NCBI GenBank assembly: GCA_951813575.1
Contig: OX638375.1
Location: 930,001 to 994,000 of the forward strand
Length of the DNA: 64,000 bases
Reading direction: 5' to 3'
DNA from: Candidatus Binatia bacterium
GTDB lineage: Bacteria > Desulfobacterota > Binatia > UBA9968 > JAJDTQ01
Shown here: positions 28,230 through 42,382 of the stretch, piece after piece
How the letters are laid out: each line of letters opens with the position of its first letter
Numbering within the stretch: the stretch's first letter is position 1
Notes under the pieces: generated by a model
Told to the model about the DNA's origin: nothing
The model's input: the letters and a program-made list of their open reading frames with translations, nothing else
Databases searched by the model: none
Translations under genes and position numbers: made by a program

Positions 28230-29108
28230 ATGGCGGAGACGGTCTACAAGGACTTCAAACGCGAGGAAATGGAGTACCAGTTCAATCCCCGCACCACCGT
28301 GACCGAATATCCGCAACTGACGCTGGAGCGGGAGGCAGCCAGCGAAGCCACCCGCGCGAAGCTCAAGCATTTCCGCGACGTGCGCTACGGCGACCGCCCG
28401 CGGATGACCCTCGACATCTTCCCGGCCGGGCAGCCCGGCGCCCCGGTGCAGATCTACATCCACGGCGGCTACTGGCGCGGCGGCAGCAAGGACGCCTACA
28501 GCTTCATTGCCGAACCGTTCGTCGAGGCCGGGGCCACCATGGTGCTGCTGGAATACGACCTCTGCCCCCAGGTCACCGTGCCCGACATCATGCGCGAGAC
28601 CCGCGAAGGCATCGCATGGGTCTACCGCCACATCGCCGAGTACGGCGGCGACCCGGAGCGGCTCTACCTTTCGGGGTCCTCGGCCGGCGGGCACCTCACG
28701 GCCAGGGCGCTCAGCCATCGCTGGGAGGAAGACGGCCTGCCCGAGGATATCATCAAGGCCGCCGTGGCCATCACCGGGGTTTACGACGCCGACCCCGTCT
28801 TCTACGTCTCTTCCAACGAGGACATTCGACTGACGCCGGATACCGCACGGGAGATCAGCGCCATGCTCCATCCGCCCCTGGACCGGGCTCCGTTCGTGGT
28901 GGCGGTGGGCGGGGCCGAGACCCGCGGCTGGATCGGCATGTCCAGGGACTTCTTCGCCCTTTGCCAGGAGCGGGGCCTGGACTGCAGCTATATGGAGGTC
29001 CCCGGAAAACACCACTTCTCGGTTTCCGGCCAGCTCGGAGAACGCGGCAGCCTGATGTTGCGCACGGTCTTGAACCAGATGGGGTGCTTGTCGGAGGGCG
29101 CCGCATGA
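28230..29108 (+). CDS. Alpha/beta hydrolase, kynurenine-formamidase/esterase-like
   Basis: A 292-aa serine hydrolase with the HGGYW oxyanion-hole motif (YIHGGYWRGGSKDAY), nucleophile elbow GSSAGGH (YLSGSSAGGHLTARA) and a C-terminal His in PGKHHFSV. These are hallmarks of the hormone-sensitive-lipase/arylformamidase group. The natural substrate is unknown; formylkynurenine hydrolysis is one possibility. AAGGAGG precedes the ATG. Its TGA overlaps the ATG of the SH3 protein (ATGA). Confidence 0.85.
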   Translation: MAETVYKDFKREEMEYQFNPRTTVTEYPQLTLEREAASEATRAKLKHFRDVRYGDRPRMTLDIFPAGQPGAPVQIYIHGGYWRGGSKDAYSFIAEPFVEAGATMVLLEYDLCPQVTVPDIMRETREGIAWVYRHIAEYGGDPERLYLSGSSAGGHLTARALSHRWEEDGLPEDIIKAAVAITGVYDADPVFYVSSNEDIRLTPDTAREISAMLHPPLDRAPFVVAVGGAETRGWIGMSRDFFALCQERGLDCSYMEVPGKHHFSVSGQLGERGSLMLRTVLNQMGCLSEGAA

Positions 29109-29671
29109 GGCGTGGCCGCAGCCTGAAACCGCGCATATGGCTCCTGGGCCTGATCGTGCTATCGTCCGCCGCGCTCTGCCATGCGGAAAGGGTCTACGTC
29201 AGCGGCTACCGCGAGATCATGCTGCGCTCCGGACCCAGTGTGGAGCACCGCATCCTTGCGGTGCTGAAGACCGGCAACGAGATGGAGGCGGTGTCGGAAG
29301 AGGGCGAGTACAGCCTCGTCGTACTGCCCGACGGGCGCCAGGGCTACGTGCTCAAGAGCTTCCTGACCGGAGAAGCGCCGCCCTTGCGGCAGATTGAAGA
29401 GCTGACGGCCAAGGTAGAGGCCCAGGCCGCGGAGCTCGCGGAGCTGCGCGGCAGGAACACGGAGCTCGTGACCGACAACGAGACGCTGGCCAAGAAAAGC
29501 TCCAACGACAAGCAGCTGCTCCGACGGCTCCAACAGGAAAGCTCCGATCTGCAGCGGGACATCCGGCTGCGCTGGTTCCTGGCCGGAGCCGGGGTGCTCC
29601 TCGCCGGCTGGATCATGGGATGGACCCGCCTCCGGCTGCGGAGGAGAGCCCGCACCCGGAGCTTCACGTAG
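29105..29671 (+). CDS. SH3-domain envelope protein with coiled coil and C-terminal TM anchor
   Basis: A 188-aa protein with a signal peptide (about residues 1-27, ending SSAALCHA), a bacterial SH3 domain (about 28-90, RVYVSGYREIMLRSGPSVEH), a coiled coil (about 95-150) and a C-terminal membrane helix (about 157-175) followed by an Arg-rich cytoplasmic tail. This matches the TIGR04211-type SH3 domain proteins, whose role in the envelope is not defined. It overlaps the preceding hydrolase by 4 nt. Confidence 0.8.
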   Translation: MRRGRSLKPRIWLLGLIVLSSAALCHAERVYVSGYREIMLRSGPSVEHRILAVLKTGNEMEAVSEEGEYSLVVLPDGRQGYVLKSFLTGEAPPLRQIEELTAKVEAQAAELAELRGRNTELVTDNETLAKKSSNDKQLLRRLQQESSDLQRDIRLRWFLAGAGVLLAGWIMGWTRLRLRRRARTRSFT

Positions 29672-29705
29672 TCTCATTCACGCGATCTCGCACTAGGAGG
29701 GAAGC

Positions 29706-30953
29706 ATGCACCCGGTACAGCTGTTCTGCTGGCACTTCATGGCCTATCCTCACCTGCCCGAGGACTTCGACGAGAAGTACGACACGGGCTGGGTGACGGT
29801 TCCCAACAGCCTGTGGGACTCGGAGAAGTCCCGCGGCCTGTTCCAGGAGTACATCGACCAGCTCGCCTACGCCGACGAGCTGGGCTTCGACGGACTCGTG
29901 CTGAACGAGCATCACCAGAACATCTACGGCCTGATGCCGTCGCCGAACCTCATTGCGGCGGCGCTGACCCAGCGCTCCAGCAAGGCCAAAATCTGCGTGC
30001 TGGGCAACCTGCTCCCGCTCCACATCAACCCGCTACGGGTCGCGGAAGAGTACGCCATGCTCGACAACATGAGCAACGGGCGCATCATCGCCGGTTTCGC
30101 CCCCGGCGGCGGTCCGGAGAACTACAACTACGACATCCCGTCGGTGACCTCGCGGGAACGCTTCTGGGAAGCCGTGGACCTGGTGGTGCGCGCCTGGACC
30201 GACGACGGCCCGTTCAACCACGAAGGCCACTACTACCCGCTGCGCTACGTCAACCCCTGGCCCAAGCCCACCCAGAAACCGCATCCTCAGATATGGATCC
30301 CGGGCTCCCGAAGCGCCTCGACCCTGACGGAGGTGGCCAAACGCGGCTACTGCTACTTCCTGTCGTCCCGGAGCCACGGCGGCGAGACCTACAAGGCCCG
30401 CGAGCAGTTCTCCAAGGTGCTGGAAGACCACGGCGACAGCTACCAGCCGTACCGCATGGGCATCCTGATGTCCGCCTACGTGAGCGAGACCGACGCCCAG
30501 GCCAAGGCGGAGTGCGAGGAGGGCGTGTGGTACTTCCTGCGCAACTGCCTCAAGGGGCACCTGCGCAAGGAAGGACGCCAGCTCACCTTCGGCGCCGGCG
30601 TACCCTACATCCCGGCCCCCGCGTGGAAGGAGTTCCTGAAGCATTCCGACCCCGAGCGCTCCATGCTCGGTGACGTCAACGACTGGGACGAGCTGGACAA
30701 GGCCCAGTCCATCGTGGTGGGAAGTCCGGAAACCGTGCACCGGAAGATCCTGGATCTCATCGAGAAGTCGCAGGTGGGCAACCTGCTGATCCAGTTCCAT
30801 CTCGGCAACATGCCGGGTGAGCTGGCGCTCAAGAGCCAGCGCCTGTTCGCGACCCAGGTGGCCCCGGCGCTGCGGGAAGATTCCGCACGGGTCTTCGCCA
30901 AGGCCTACCCGAGGATGGAAGAGACCCTTGCGGCGGCCGGAGCGGAAGCATGA
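29706..30953 (+). CDS. LLM class flavin-dependent oxidoreductase
   Basis: A 415-aa luciferase-like monooxygenase. Typical segments are LGFDGLVLNEHHQNIYGLMP (active-site EHH), LDNMSNGRIIAGFAPGGGPE and PQIWIPGSRSASTLTEVAKR. Compared with the other LLM protein at 17507 it is longer and closer to the FMN-dependent alkanal-monooxygenase-like group that acts on xenobiotic or secondary-metabolite substrates. A flavin reductase is not nearby. TAGGAGGGAAGC precedes the ATG. Its stop overlaps the next ATG (ATGA), linking it with a hydrolase. Confidence 0.88.
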   Translation: MHPVQLFCWHFMAYPHLPEDFDEKYDTGWVTVPNSLWDSEKSRGLFQEYIDQLAYADELGFDGLVLNEHHQNIYGLMPSPNLIAAALTQRSSKAKICVLGNLLPLHINPLRVAEEYAMLDNMSNGRIIAGFAPGGGPENYNYDIPSVTSRERFWEAVDLVVRAWTDDGPFNHEGHYYPLRYVNPWPKPTQKPHPQIWIPGSRSASTLTEVAKRGYCYFLSSRSHGGETYKAREQFSKVLEDHGDSYQPYRMGILMSAYVSETDAQAKAECEEGVWYFLRNCLKGHLRKEGRQLTFGAGVPYIPAPAWKEFLKHSDPERSMLGDVNDWDELDKAQSIVVGSPETVHRKILDLIEKSQVGNLLIQFHLGNMPGELALKSQRLFATQVAPALREDSARVFAKAYPRMEETLAAAGAEA

Positions 30954-31768
30954 GCCTGCGGACTCTCGACATCAACGGCCGGAAGGTGTCGGTCCTGGAA
31001 GACGGCGCCGGCGAGCCCACCCTCTACCTCCACGGTTTCGCCGACGTGCACGCGGTCACGGAGGGCTGGATGCCCTTCCACGAGAAGCTCATGGAAAGCT
31101 GCCGGCTCTTCGCCCCAGCGCATCCGGGGTGCGCCGCATCCGACGAGATCGAGTATCTGGAGTCCGCCGAGGACCTGGTTTTCCACTACCTGGAGGTGAT
31201 CGACGCCCTGGGGCTCGACCGCTTCCATCTGGTGGGGACCTGCGTCGGGGGTTGGGTCGCCGCCGAGCTCGCGGCGCGCCATCCCGAGAAGATCCGGCGG
31301 CTCGCGCTCATCGACGCCTCGGGCCTGTTCGTGTCCGGAGCGCCCATCGGCGACATCTTCATGATGTCCCACCCGGTGCGCGGCACCGACTACTCGGAGC
31401 TGCGGGCCATGCTGTTCGAAAGCGACCGCACACCGGTGGGACACGAGTTGTTCCCCGACGGCCGGGCCGAAAACATCGACGACGAGCTGCGGCGTTACCA
31501 GATGATACGCTTCACCAACCGGTTCGGCTTCAGTCCCCCCTACTTCTACAACCGCTCGCTGCGAAGCCGGCTTCACCGCATCGCGGCGCCGACCCTGGTG
31601 GTGTGGGGAGAAGCGGACCAAATGGTGCCCGTGGCGCACGGCGAGGCCTATTCCGCCGGCATCCCCGGTTCCAACGGCGTCGAGCTCGTGAAAGGCGCCG
31701 GCCACAGCCCCCAGGCCGAGGCCCCGGAGACCACGGCAGCGCTGGTCGCGGACTTTCTGAGGGGCTGA
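30950..31768 (+). CDS. Alpha/beta hydrolase with Cys at the nucleophile elbow
   Basis: A 272-aa alpha/beta hydrolase with an HGF oxyanion motif (LYLHGFADVHAV), a GxCxG elbow (HLVGTCVGGWVAAELA, Cys98 where Ser is usual), an Asp in WGEADQMVP and a catalytic-like His in GAGHSPQAEAPE. A Cys nucleophile is known in dienelactone hydrolases but is unusual in this meta-cleavage/epoxide-hydrolase-like branch. The ATG overlaps the stop of the LLM gene, suggesting that the hydrolase acts on the oxidoreductase product (inference). Confidence 0.85.
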   Translation: MSLRTLDINGRKVSVLEDGAGEPTLYLHGFADVHAVTEGWMPFHEKLMESCRLFAPAHPGCAASDEIEYLESAEDLVFHYLEVIDALGLDRFHLVGTCVGGWVAAELAARHPEKIRRLALIDASGLFVSGAPIGDIFMMSHPVRGTDYSELRAMLFESDRTPVGHELFPDGRAENIDDELRRYQMIRFTNRFGFSPPYFYNRSLRSRLHRIAAPTLVVWGEADQMVPVAHGEAYSAGIPGSNGVELVKGAGHSPQAEAPETTAALVADFLRG

Positions 31769-31796
31769 CCGGGCAGCGGTCGTTGGGGTCACCTCC

Positions 31797-31958
31797 CGTC
31801 ATTCCGGGCTTGACCCGGAATCCAGAATAGTGAATCTCCGGCGGACATCCCCACAGTGCCGCCGACGCCCATTGGTGCGCCGCCGCTCGCGGTGCCCGGT
31901 CCCGGCCTCGCGCTCCTGGACCCCGGGTCAAGCCCGGGGTGACGGGGTCAAGCCCGGA
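31797..31958. repeat. REPIN-like inverted doublet of REP palindromes
   Basis: A palindrome ATTCCGGG-CTTGA-CCCGGAAT flanked by CGTC and CCAG (31797-31825) is followed about 90 nt later by the same unit in reverse orientation (31916-31944, CCCCGGGTCAAGCCCGGGG core) and by a half copy (31945-31958). Two inverted REP units in this layout form a REPIN-type hairpin. The same unit occurs at 39695-39800 and a variant at 48302. The rest of the 213-nt gap to the IS110 gene holds no coding signal. Confidence 0.75.
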
Positions 31959-31959
31959 G

Positions 31960-33138
<1,179 letters not shown>

Positions 33139-33177
33139 TGAACCGCCCCGGGTTTACCGGAGACGGATTAGTGTGAG

Positions 33178-34403
<1,226 letters not shown>

Positions 34404-34466
34404 ATCCCTATCCTCTCAAAGAGTTAGGTCTCCGGTAAACCCGGGGCAGTTCACAACATACAGGTG

Positions 34467-35061
34467 ACGGTGCGGGGGCCGGGGGGACGGTGCGGGGGCC
34501 GGGGGGACGATGCGGGGGCCGGGGGGACGATGCGGGGGCCGGGGGGACGATGCGGGGGCCGGGGGGACGATGCGGGGGCCGGGGGGACGATGCGGGGGCC
34601 GGGGGGACGATGCGGGGGCCGGGGGGACGATGCGGGGGCCGGGGGGACGATGCGGGGGCCGGGGGGGACGATGCGGGGGCCGGGGGGACGATGCGGGGGC
34701 CGGGGGGACGATGCGGGGGCCGGGGGGACGATGCGGGGGCCGGGGGGACGATGCGGGGGCCGGGGGGACGATGCGGGGGCCGGGGGGACGATGCGGGGGC
34801 CGGGGGGACGATGCGGGGGCCGGGGGGACGATGCGGGGGCCGGGGGGACGATGCGGGGGCCGGGGGGACGATGCGGGGGCCGGGGGGACGATGCGGGGGC
34901 CGGGGGGACGATGCGGGGGCCGGGGGGACGATGCGGGGGCCGGGGGGACGATGCGGGGGCCGGGGGGACGATGCGGGGGCCGGGGGGACGATGCGGGGGC
35001 CGGGGGGACGATGCGGGGGCCGGGGGGACGATGCGGGGGCCGGGGGGTTCGTGCGGGGGCC
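34467..35061. repeat. 29-unit, 20-bp G-rich minisatellite
   Basis: The unit ACGATGCGGGGGCCGGGGGG is repeated about 29 times with almost no variation: the first two units have GG for GA, and one unit near 34662-34672 has an extra G. A degenerate half unit then runs to the metH stop codon at 35063. The G-runs could form G-quadruplexes on the plus strand. The apparent open frames across it (Gly/Arg-rich or Pro-rich) are by-products of the 20-bp period, not genes. It begins 10 nt after the IS3 target duplication. Confidence 0.95.
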
Positions 35062-35062
35062 G

Positions 35063-38743
<3,681 letters not shown>

Positions 38744-38751
38744 GTGATCCC

Positions 38752-39558
38752 TCAACCCTTCCCCTTCCGCGGCCGCGCCGGCTCCGGCGTAACGTAGGCG
38801 GCGGTGATGCCGCCGTCCACCACGAACTCGGCGCCGGTGACGAAGGACGAATCGTCGCCGGCCAGATACAACGCCGCCCGGGCGATCTCCCGAGCCTCTC
38901 CGAAACGCCCCATGGGGATGTGGACCAGGCGACGCTGCTGCTTCCGGGGCGTGTCGAGCACCTTCATCAGCAAGTCCGTGCGCAGCGGGCCCGGACAGAG
39001 CGCGTTGACCCGGATGTTCTCCCGGGCGTGGATCACCGCCAGTTCCCGGCTCAGGGCCACCACGCCGCCCTTGCTGGCGGTGTAGGCGAGCTGCGGGGTG
39101 GCGGCGCCCATCAGCGCAACGAACGAGGCGGTGTTGATGACGGAGCCGCCGCCCGCGCGGCGCAACGCCGGGATGCCGTGCTTGCAGCCCAGGAACACCC
39201 CCTTGAGATTCACCGACAGCGTGGCGTCCCAGACCGCTTCCGAGGTTTCCACCGCGCCGGCGTCATCGGCCAGCATGATGCCGGCGTTGTTGAACAGGAC
39301 GTGGAGCGCGCCGAACTCGGCCTCCGCGGCCGCCACCATCCCGGCGCAGTCGGCGCTCCGGGACACGTCCGCGTGACAGTACACCGCCTCCCCCCCGCTC
39401 CGGTTGATACGGCCCGCCAGACGCTTTCCGGCGCGGTCATCGACATCGGCGATGACCACCCGGGCGCCCTCGCGTGCGAACAGCAGGGCGGTCTCCCGGC
39501 CGATGCCGCCGGCGCCGCCGGTGATGAGTGCCACCTTGTCCTTCAATTGCATAACCAT
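38752..39558 (-). CDS. SDR family oxidoreductase
   Basis: A 268-aa classical short-chain dehydrogenase. It has the NAD(P)-binding TGGAGGIG motif, NNAG (LFNNAGIM) and the active-site Ser/Tyr/Lys (INTASF and YTASK). An Asp after the second strand (VVIADVDD) suggests NAD(H) preference. The substrate is unknown. It precedes metH by 8 nt and probably shares its transcript. Either of two Met codons (39558 or 39552) could be the start. Confidence 0.9.
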   Translation of the reverse strand: MVMQLKDKVALITGGAGGIGRETALLFAREGARVVIADVDDRAGKRLAGRINRSGGEAVYCHADVSRSADCAGMVAAAEAEFGALHVLFNNAGIMLADDAGAVETSEAVWDATLSVNLKGVFLGCKHGIPALRRAGGGSVINTASFVALMGAATPQLAYTASKGGVVALSRELAVIHARENIRVNALCPGPLRTDLLMKVLDTPRKQQRRLVHIPMGRFGEAREIARAALYLAGDDSSFVTGAEFVVDGGITAAYVTPEPARPRKGKG

Positions 39559-39656
39559 GGCCCGGACTGGACAACTACCCCTCGTGGACCAGCGCGGAAA
39601 CCCCCAAGCCCCGCTTCCCCGTCACCCCGGACTTCTCCTCCTGCATCCCGGACCCG

Positions 39657-39890
39657 CCTGTCACCGGACGCCCTGCGTCACCCCGGACGCCCTGCGTCAC
39701 CCCGGACTTGATCCGGGGTCCAGAGGAGGGGCCGGGAAACGACGGACATGCGCCATGCCCCACCACCCCTCCTGGACCCCGGATCAAGTCCGGGGTGACG
39801 CAGGGCGTCCCGGGGTCACGCAGGGCGTCCCGGGGTCACGCAGGGCGTCCCGCGGTGACGGAGGGCGTCCGGGGTGACGGAGGGGAAGGC
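39657..39890. repeat. REPIN-like doublet flanked by 20-bp tandem repeats
   Basis: Two REP units in inverted orientation lie at 39695-39723 (core CCCCGGACTTGATCCGGGG) and 39772-39800, about 50 nt apart. On the left are two copies of a unit ending CGTCACCCCGGACGCCCTG. On the right are four 19-20-bp tandem units (CGCAGGGCGTCCCGGGGTCA and variants) from 39799 to about 39877. The outer repeats are complementary to each other, so the whole block can fold into one long hairpin with arms of about 70 bp. It fills most of the 340-nt gap between the SDR gene and the amidotransferase; no gene is seen there. Confidence 0.85.
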
Positions 39891-39898
39891 CACGGCAC

Positions 39899-40624
39899 TC
39901 AACGCTCGACCGCCGCTTCGACCAGCGCATCGAACAGGCGCTGTTGTACGGGATCTTCCGCCGCGGTCAATTCGGGGTGCCACTGCACCGCGAGGAGCCA
40001 TGGGTGCGACCGCATCTCCAGACCCTCGATGGTGCCGTCCGGGGCATACGCCACGACCTCGAATCCAGGCGCCGCCTGGCGAATGGCCTGATGGTGCCAC
40101 GACATGCACGAGAAGTCGGTGGCTCCCAGGACGCCGGCCAGCCGTGACTCCGGCGACACGCGCACCGGGTGGGCGATGGGTTCGCGGGGCGGGGCACGAT
40201 GGATCACCGTCTCCCCCACCACGTCGGGGAGGTGCTCGATCAGCGTGCCGCCCTCGGCGACATTGAGTATCTGGGTGCCGCGGCAGATGGCCAGGGTGGG
40301 GACGCCCAGATCGAACACGCGCCGGGCGAGCTCGATCTCGGAGCGGTCCCGTTCGGGCTCCACCATGTAAATGGTCTCGTGGTGGAGACCCGCGTAGAGG
40401 TCGGGGTCGAGATCGCCGCCGCCGCTGAACACCACCGCCTTGAGGAGCGGCAGGACCGCGTCCATCCGCTCCTCCCCCGGGGGCAGGAGCAACGGGATGC
40501 CGCCGCCCCGGCGCACCGCGTCCACGTACTCCGCCGGCAGAATGAACCGGTTGTGCGGACCGCGACCGTATGTGGTGATGCCGACGAACGGCGCGTTTCC
40601 TTGGCCGTCACCGCTCACGCGCAT
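39899..40624 (-). CDS. Class I glutamine amidotransferase-like hydrolase (PuuD family)
   Basis: A 241-aa protein of the gamma-glutamyl-gamma-aminobutyrate hydrolase (peptidase C26) family. The nucleophile Cys is in ICRGTQILNV, and the His-Glu pair is in VQWHPELTAAED; GGGDLDPDLY forms the oxyanion strand. In the Puu pathway this enzyme releases GABA from gamma-glutamyl-GABA. The adjacent glutamine-synthetase-like gene supports a gamma-glutamylation route for an amine, but the other puu genes are missing here. The ATG at 40624 with a G-rich site before it is chosen over a GTG at 40648. Confidence 0.85.
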   Translation of the reverse strand: MRVSGDGQGNAPFVGITTYGRGPHNRFILPAEYVDAVRRGGGIPLLLPPGEERMDAVLPLLKAVVFSGGGDLDPDLYAGLHHETIYMVEPERDRSEIELARRVFDLGVPTLAICRGTQILNVAEGGTLIEHLPDVVGETVIHRAPPREPIAHPVRVSPESRLAGVLGATDFSCMSWHHQAIRQAAPGFEVVAYAPDGTIEGLEMRSHPWLLAVQWHPELTAAEDPVQQRLFDALVEAAVER

Positions 40625-40663
40625 ACCCCCGCCCGGCGGCCGGAACACCGCCGCGCGTGTCTT

Positions 40664-42052
40664 TCAGATCCTCTCGAAATACCGTTTCCTTTCCCAGTCG
40701 GTCACCGCCTCCCGGTACTTCCGCACTTCGGTGCGAAAGAAATGGGCGTAGTGCTCCACCACGTCGGCGCCGAAGCTCTCGCGGCAGAACTCGCTGGCCT
40801 CGAACAGGTTGACCGCATCCGCCAGGGCCCCCGGCACCTCCAGCAGGTCGGCGGCGGCGTAAAGGTTGCCGTCGAACGCGGGGGGCGGCTCGATCCGGCG
40901 CCGGATGCCGTCCATGCCCGCGGCCAGGGCCGCGGCATAGGCGAGGTAGGGGTTGCAGTCCGCGCCCGGCACGCGGCATTCGATGCGGCAGCCGTTGCCC
41001 TGCCCCACCGCCCGGAACCCGGCGGTGCGGTTGTCGTGGCCCCAGGCGATGCCGGTGGGCGCCCAGGACTCCGCCCGGTAGCGCTTGTACGCATTGACGG
41101 TGGGCGCGTAGAACACCATGGTCTCGGCCATGTGGGTCAGCCAGCCCCCGAGGAACCAGCGGAACACGTCGGAGAATCCGTCCTGGCCGCCGTTTCCGGC
41201 GAAGGCATTGCCGCCGTCACGCCACAGGCTCAGGTGCATGTGGCAACTCGATCCCGCCAGCTCCGACGCATACTTGGCCATGAAGGTGACGCTCAGGCCC
41301 ATCTGCTCCGCCACCTCCTTGAGGCACTCCTTGTACACGCAGTGACGGTCGGCCATGGTCAGTATTTCGCCGTAGCGGACGTTGAGCTCGTGCTGGCCCG
41401 GTCCCCACTCGCCCTTGGAACCCTCCACCGGCACTCCGGAGTCCCGAAGGTGGCGTCGCACCGCGCCGTGGAAGCCTTCCTCCCGGAATCCCTGGAGCAC
41501 GTGATAGTCCTCGATGTAGCCGCCCGCGGGCGCCAGGTCCTGATAGTGCTTCTCCGCCGCCTGCCGGTACGAGTCCTCGAACAGGTAGTACTCCAGCTCC
41601 GACGCCGCCATGGCCTCGAACCCCAGGGAACGAGCCCGCTGCAGTTGCCCCCGCAGCACCGAGCGGGGCGCTTCCGCTACGAGCTCGTGGGAAATGTTCT
41701 CCTTGACGTCGCACAGCACCATCGCCGTCCTGTCCTGCCAGCTCAACCGGCGCAGGGTATTCAGGTCCGGCACCAGGTGGAAGTCGCCATAGCCCCGTTT
41801 CCAGTTGGCCAGCCGGTACCCCTGGACCGGCTCCATCTCCATGTCCGCGGTCAGGAGGTAATCGCAGGCGTGGGTGCCCTCGGAAGCCACCGTGTCCAGG
41901 AAATAACCGGCGTCCAGCCGTTTGCCCAAGAGCCGGCCGTAGAGATCGGTGAAGGCCACCAGTACCGTGTCCACCTGCCCCGCGGCCACCTCTTCTTCCA
42001 GTCGGGCGATGCCGAGCATGCCGGCGGCTTCAGCCACTCCGTCTTCCTTCAT
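40664..42052 (-). CDS. Glutamine synthetase family protein (gamma-glutamylamine synthetase-like)
   Basis: A 462-aa member of the glutamine synthetase superfamily with the beta-grasp N-terminus (about residues 25-120) and the catalytic domain: metal-binding Glu in ASELEYYLFE, WGPGQHELN, the ATP site GSSCHMHLSLW (HxxL), and substrate residues in NAYKRYRAESWAPTGIAWG and CRIECRVPGADCNPYLAYAA. It resembles PuuA-type enzymes that ligate glutamate to amines rather than GlnA. It is 39 nt upstream of the PuuD-like gene on the same strand, so the pair likely works in amine or polyamine use. Confidence 0.88.
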   Translation of the reverse strand: MKEDGVAEAAGMLGIARLEEEVAAGQVDTVLVAFTDLYGRLLGKRLDAGYFLDTVASEGTHACDYLLTADMEMEPVQGYRLANWKRGYGDFHLVPDLNTLRRLSWQDRTAMVLCDVKENISHELVAEAPRSVLRGQLQRARSLGFEAMAASELEYYLFEDSYRQAAEKHYQDLAPAGGYIEDYHVLQGFREEGFHGAVRRHLRDSGVPVEGSKGEWGPGQHELNVRYGEILTMADRHCVYKECLKEVAEQMGLSVTFMAKYASELAGSSCHMHLSLWRDGGNAFAGNGGQDGFSDVFRWFLGGWLTHMAETMVFYAPTVNAYKRYRAESWAPTGIAWGHDNRTAGFRAVGQGNGCRIECRVPGADCNPYLAYAAALAAGMDGIRRRIEPPPAFDGNLYAAADLLEVPGALADAVNLFEASEFCRESFGADVVEHYAHFFRTEVRKYREAVTDWERKRYFERI

Positions 42053-42382
42053 CTGAATTTTCCCGGACGTCGTTACGGCGAAACATCTCCGGGCTGGAGG
42101 CCCGGATCCTTGGGGCTTTCATAGATACGTAGCCCAGGATTTGGGAAATATCCACCGACGCATCCACGCACAGGCCCGGCCGCCGCGCGCCACGCCGCCC
42201 GTTTCCCCTTGCATAACCCATGGTTGCGCCACATTCCGAGGTCGGTCCCGAGGCGCCGGAGATTCGTGATACGCCCATTCTGAAAGGGTCCTGTTGCATT
42301 GCCGGAGCCGTTGTGGCATGGACAACGGCTGTTGGCTCAAGAATGGTCTAACGACCGGAAACGTAAACTGAAGGAGGATACT
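42053..42382. other. divergent intergenic region, GS-like gene / TRAP operon
   Basis: This 330-nt region separates two divergent operons and should hold both promoters. Apart from the 9-bp palindrome at 42306-42330 and a small CGGGC/GCCCG hairpin near 42098, I see no strong -35/-10 pair and no coding sequence. The AAGGAGGATACT ribosome site for the TRAP binding protein is at its right end. Confidence 0.5.
42306..42330. promoter_or_regulatory. operator-like palindrome upstream of the TRAP operon
   Basis: Perfect 9-bp inverted repeat AGCCGTTGT / ACAACGGCT with a 7-nt spacer, 53 nt before the start of the TAXI binding-protein gene. The symmetry and position fit a regulator-binding site or a short mRNA hairpin. 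No regulator gene is adjacent. Confidence 0.45.

Noticed and set aside
34467..35061. CRISPR array
   Set aside because: The repeats are contiguous 20-mers without spacers, and no cas genes are present.
38744..39898. Cobalamin riboswitch controlling metH
   Set aside because: metH is 8 nt behind the SDR gene, and the region upstream of the SDR gene is a repeat block with no B12-box-like sequence.
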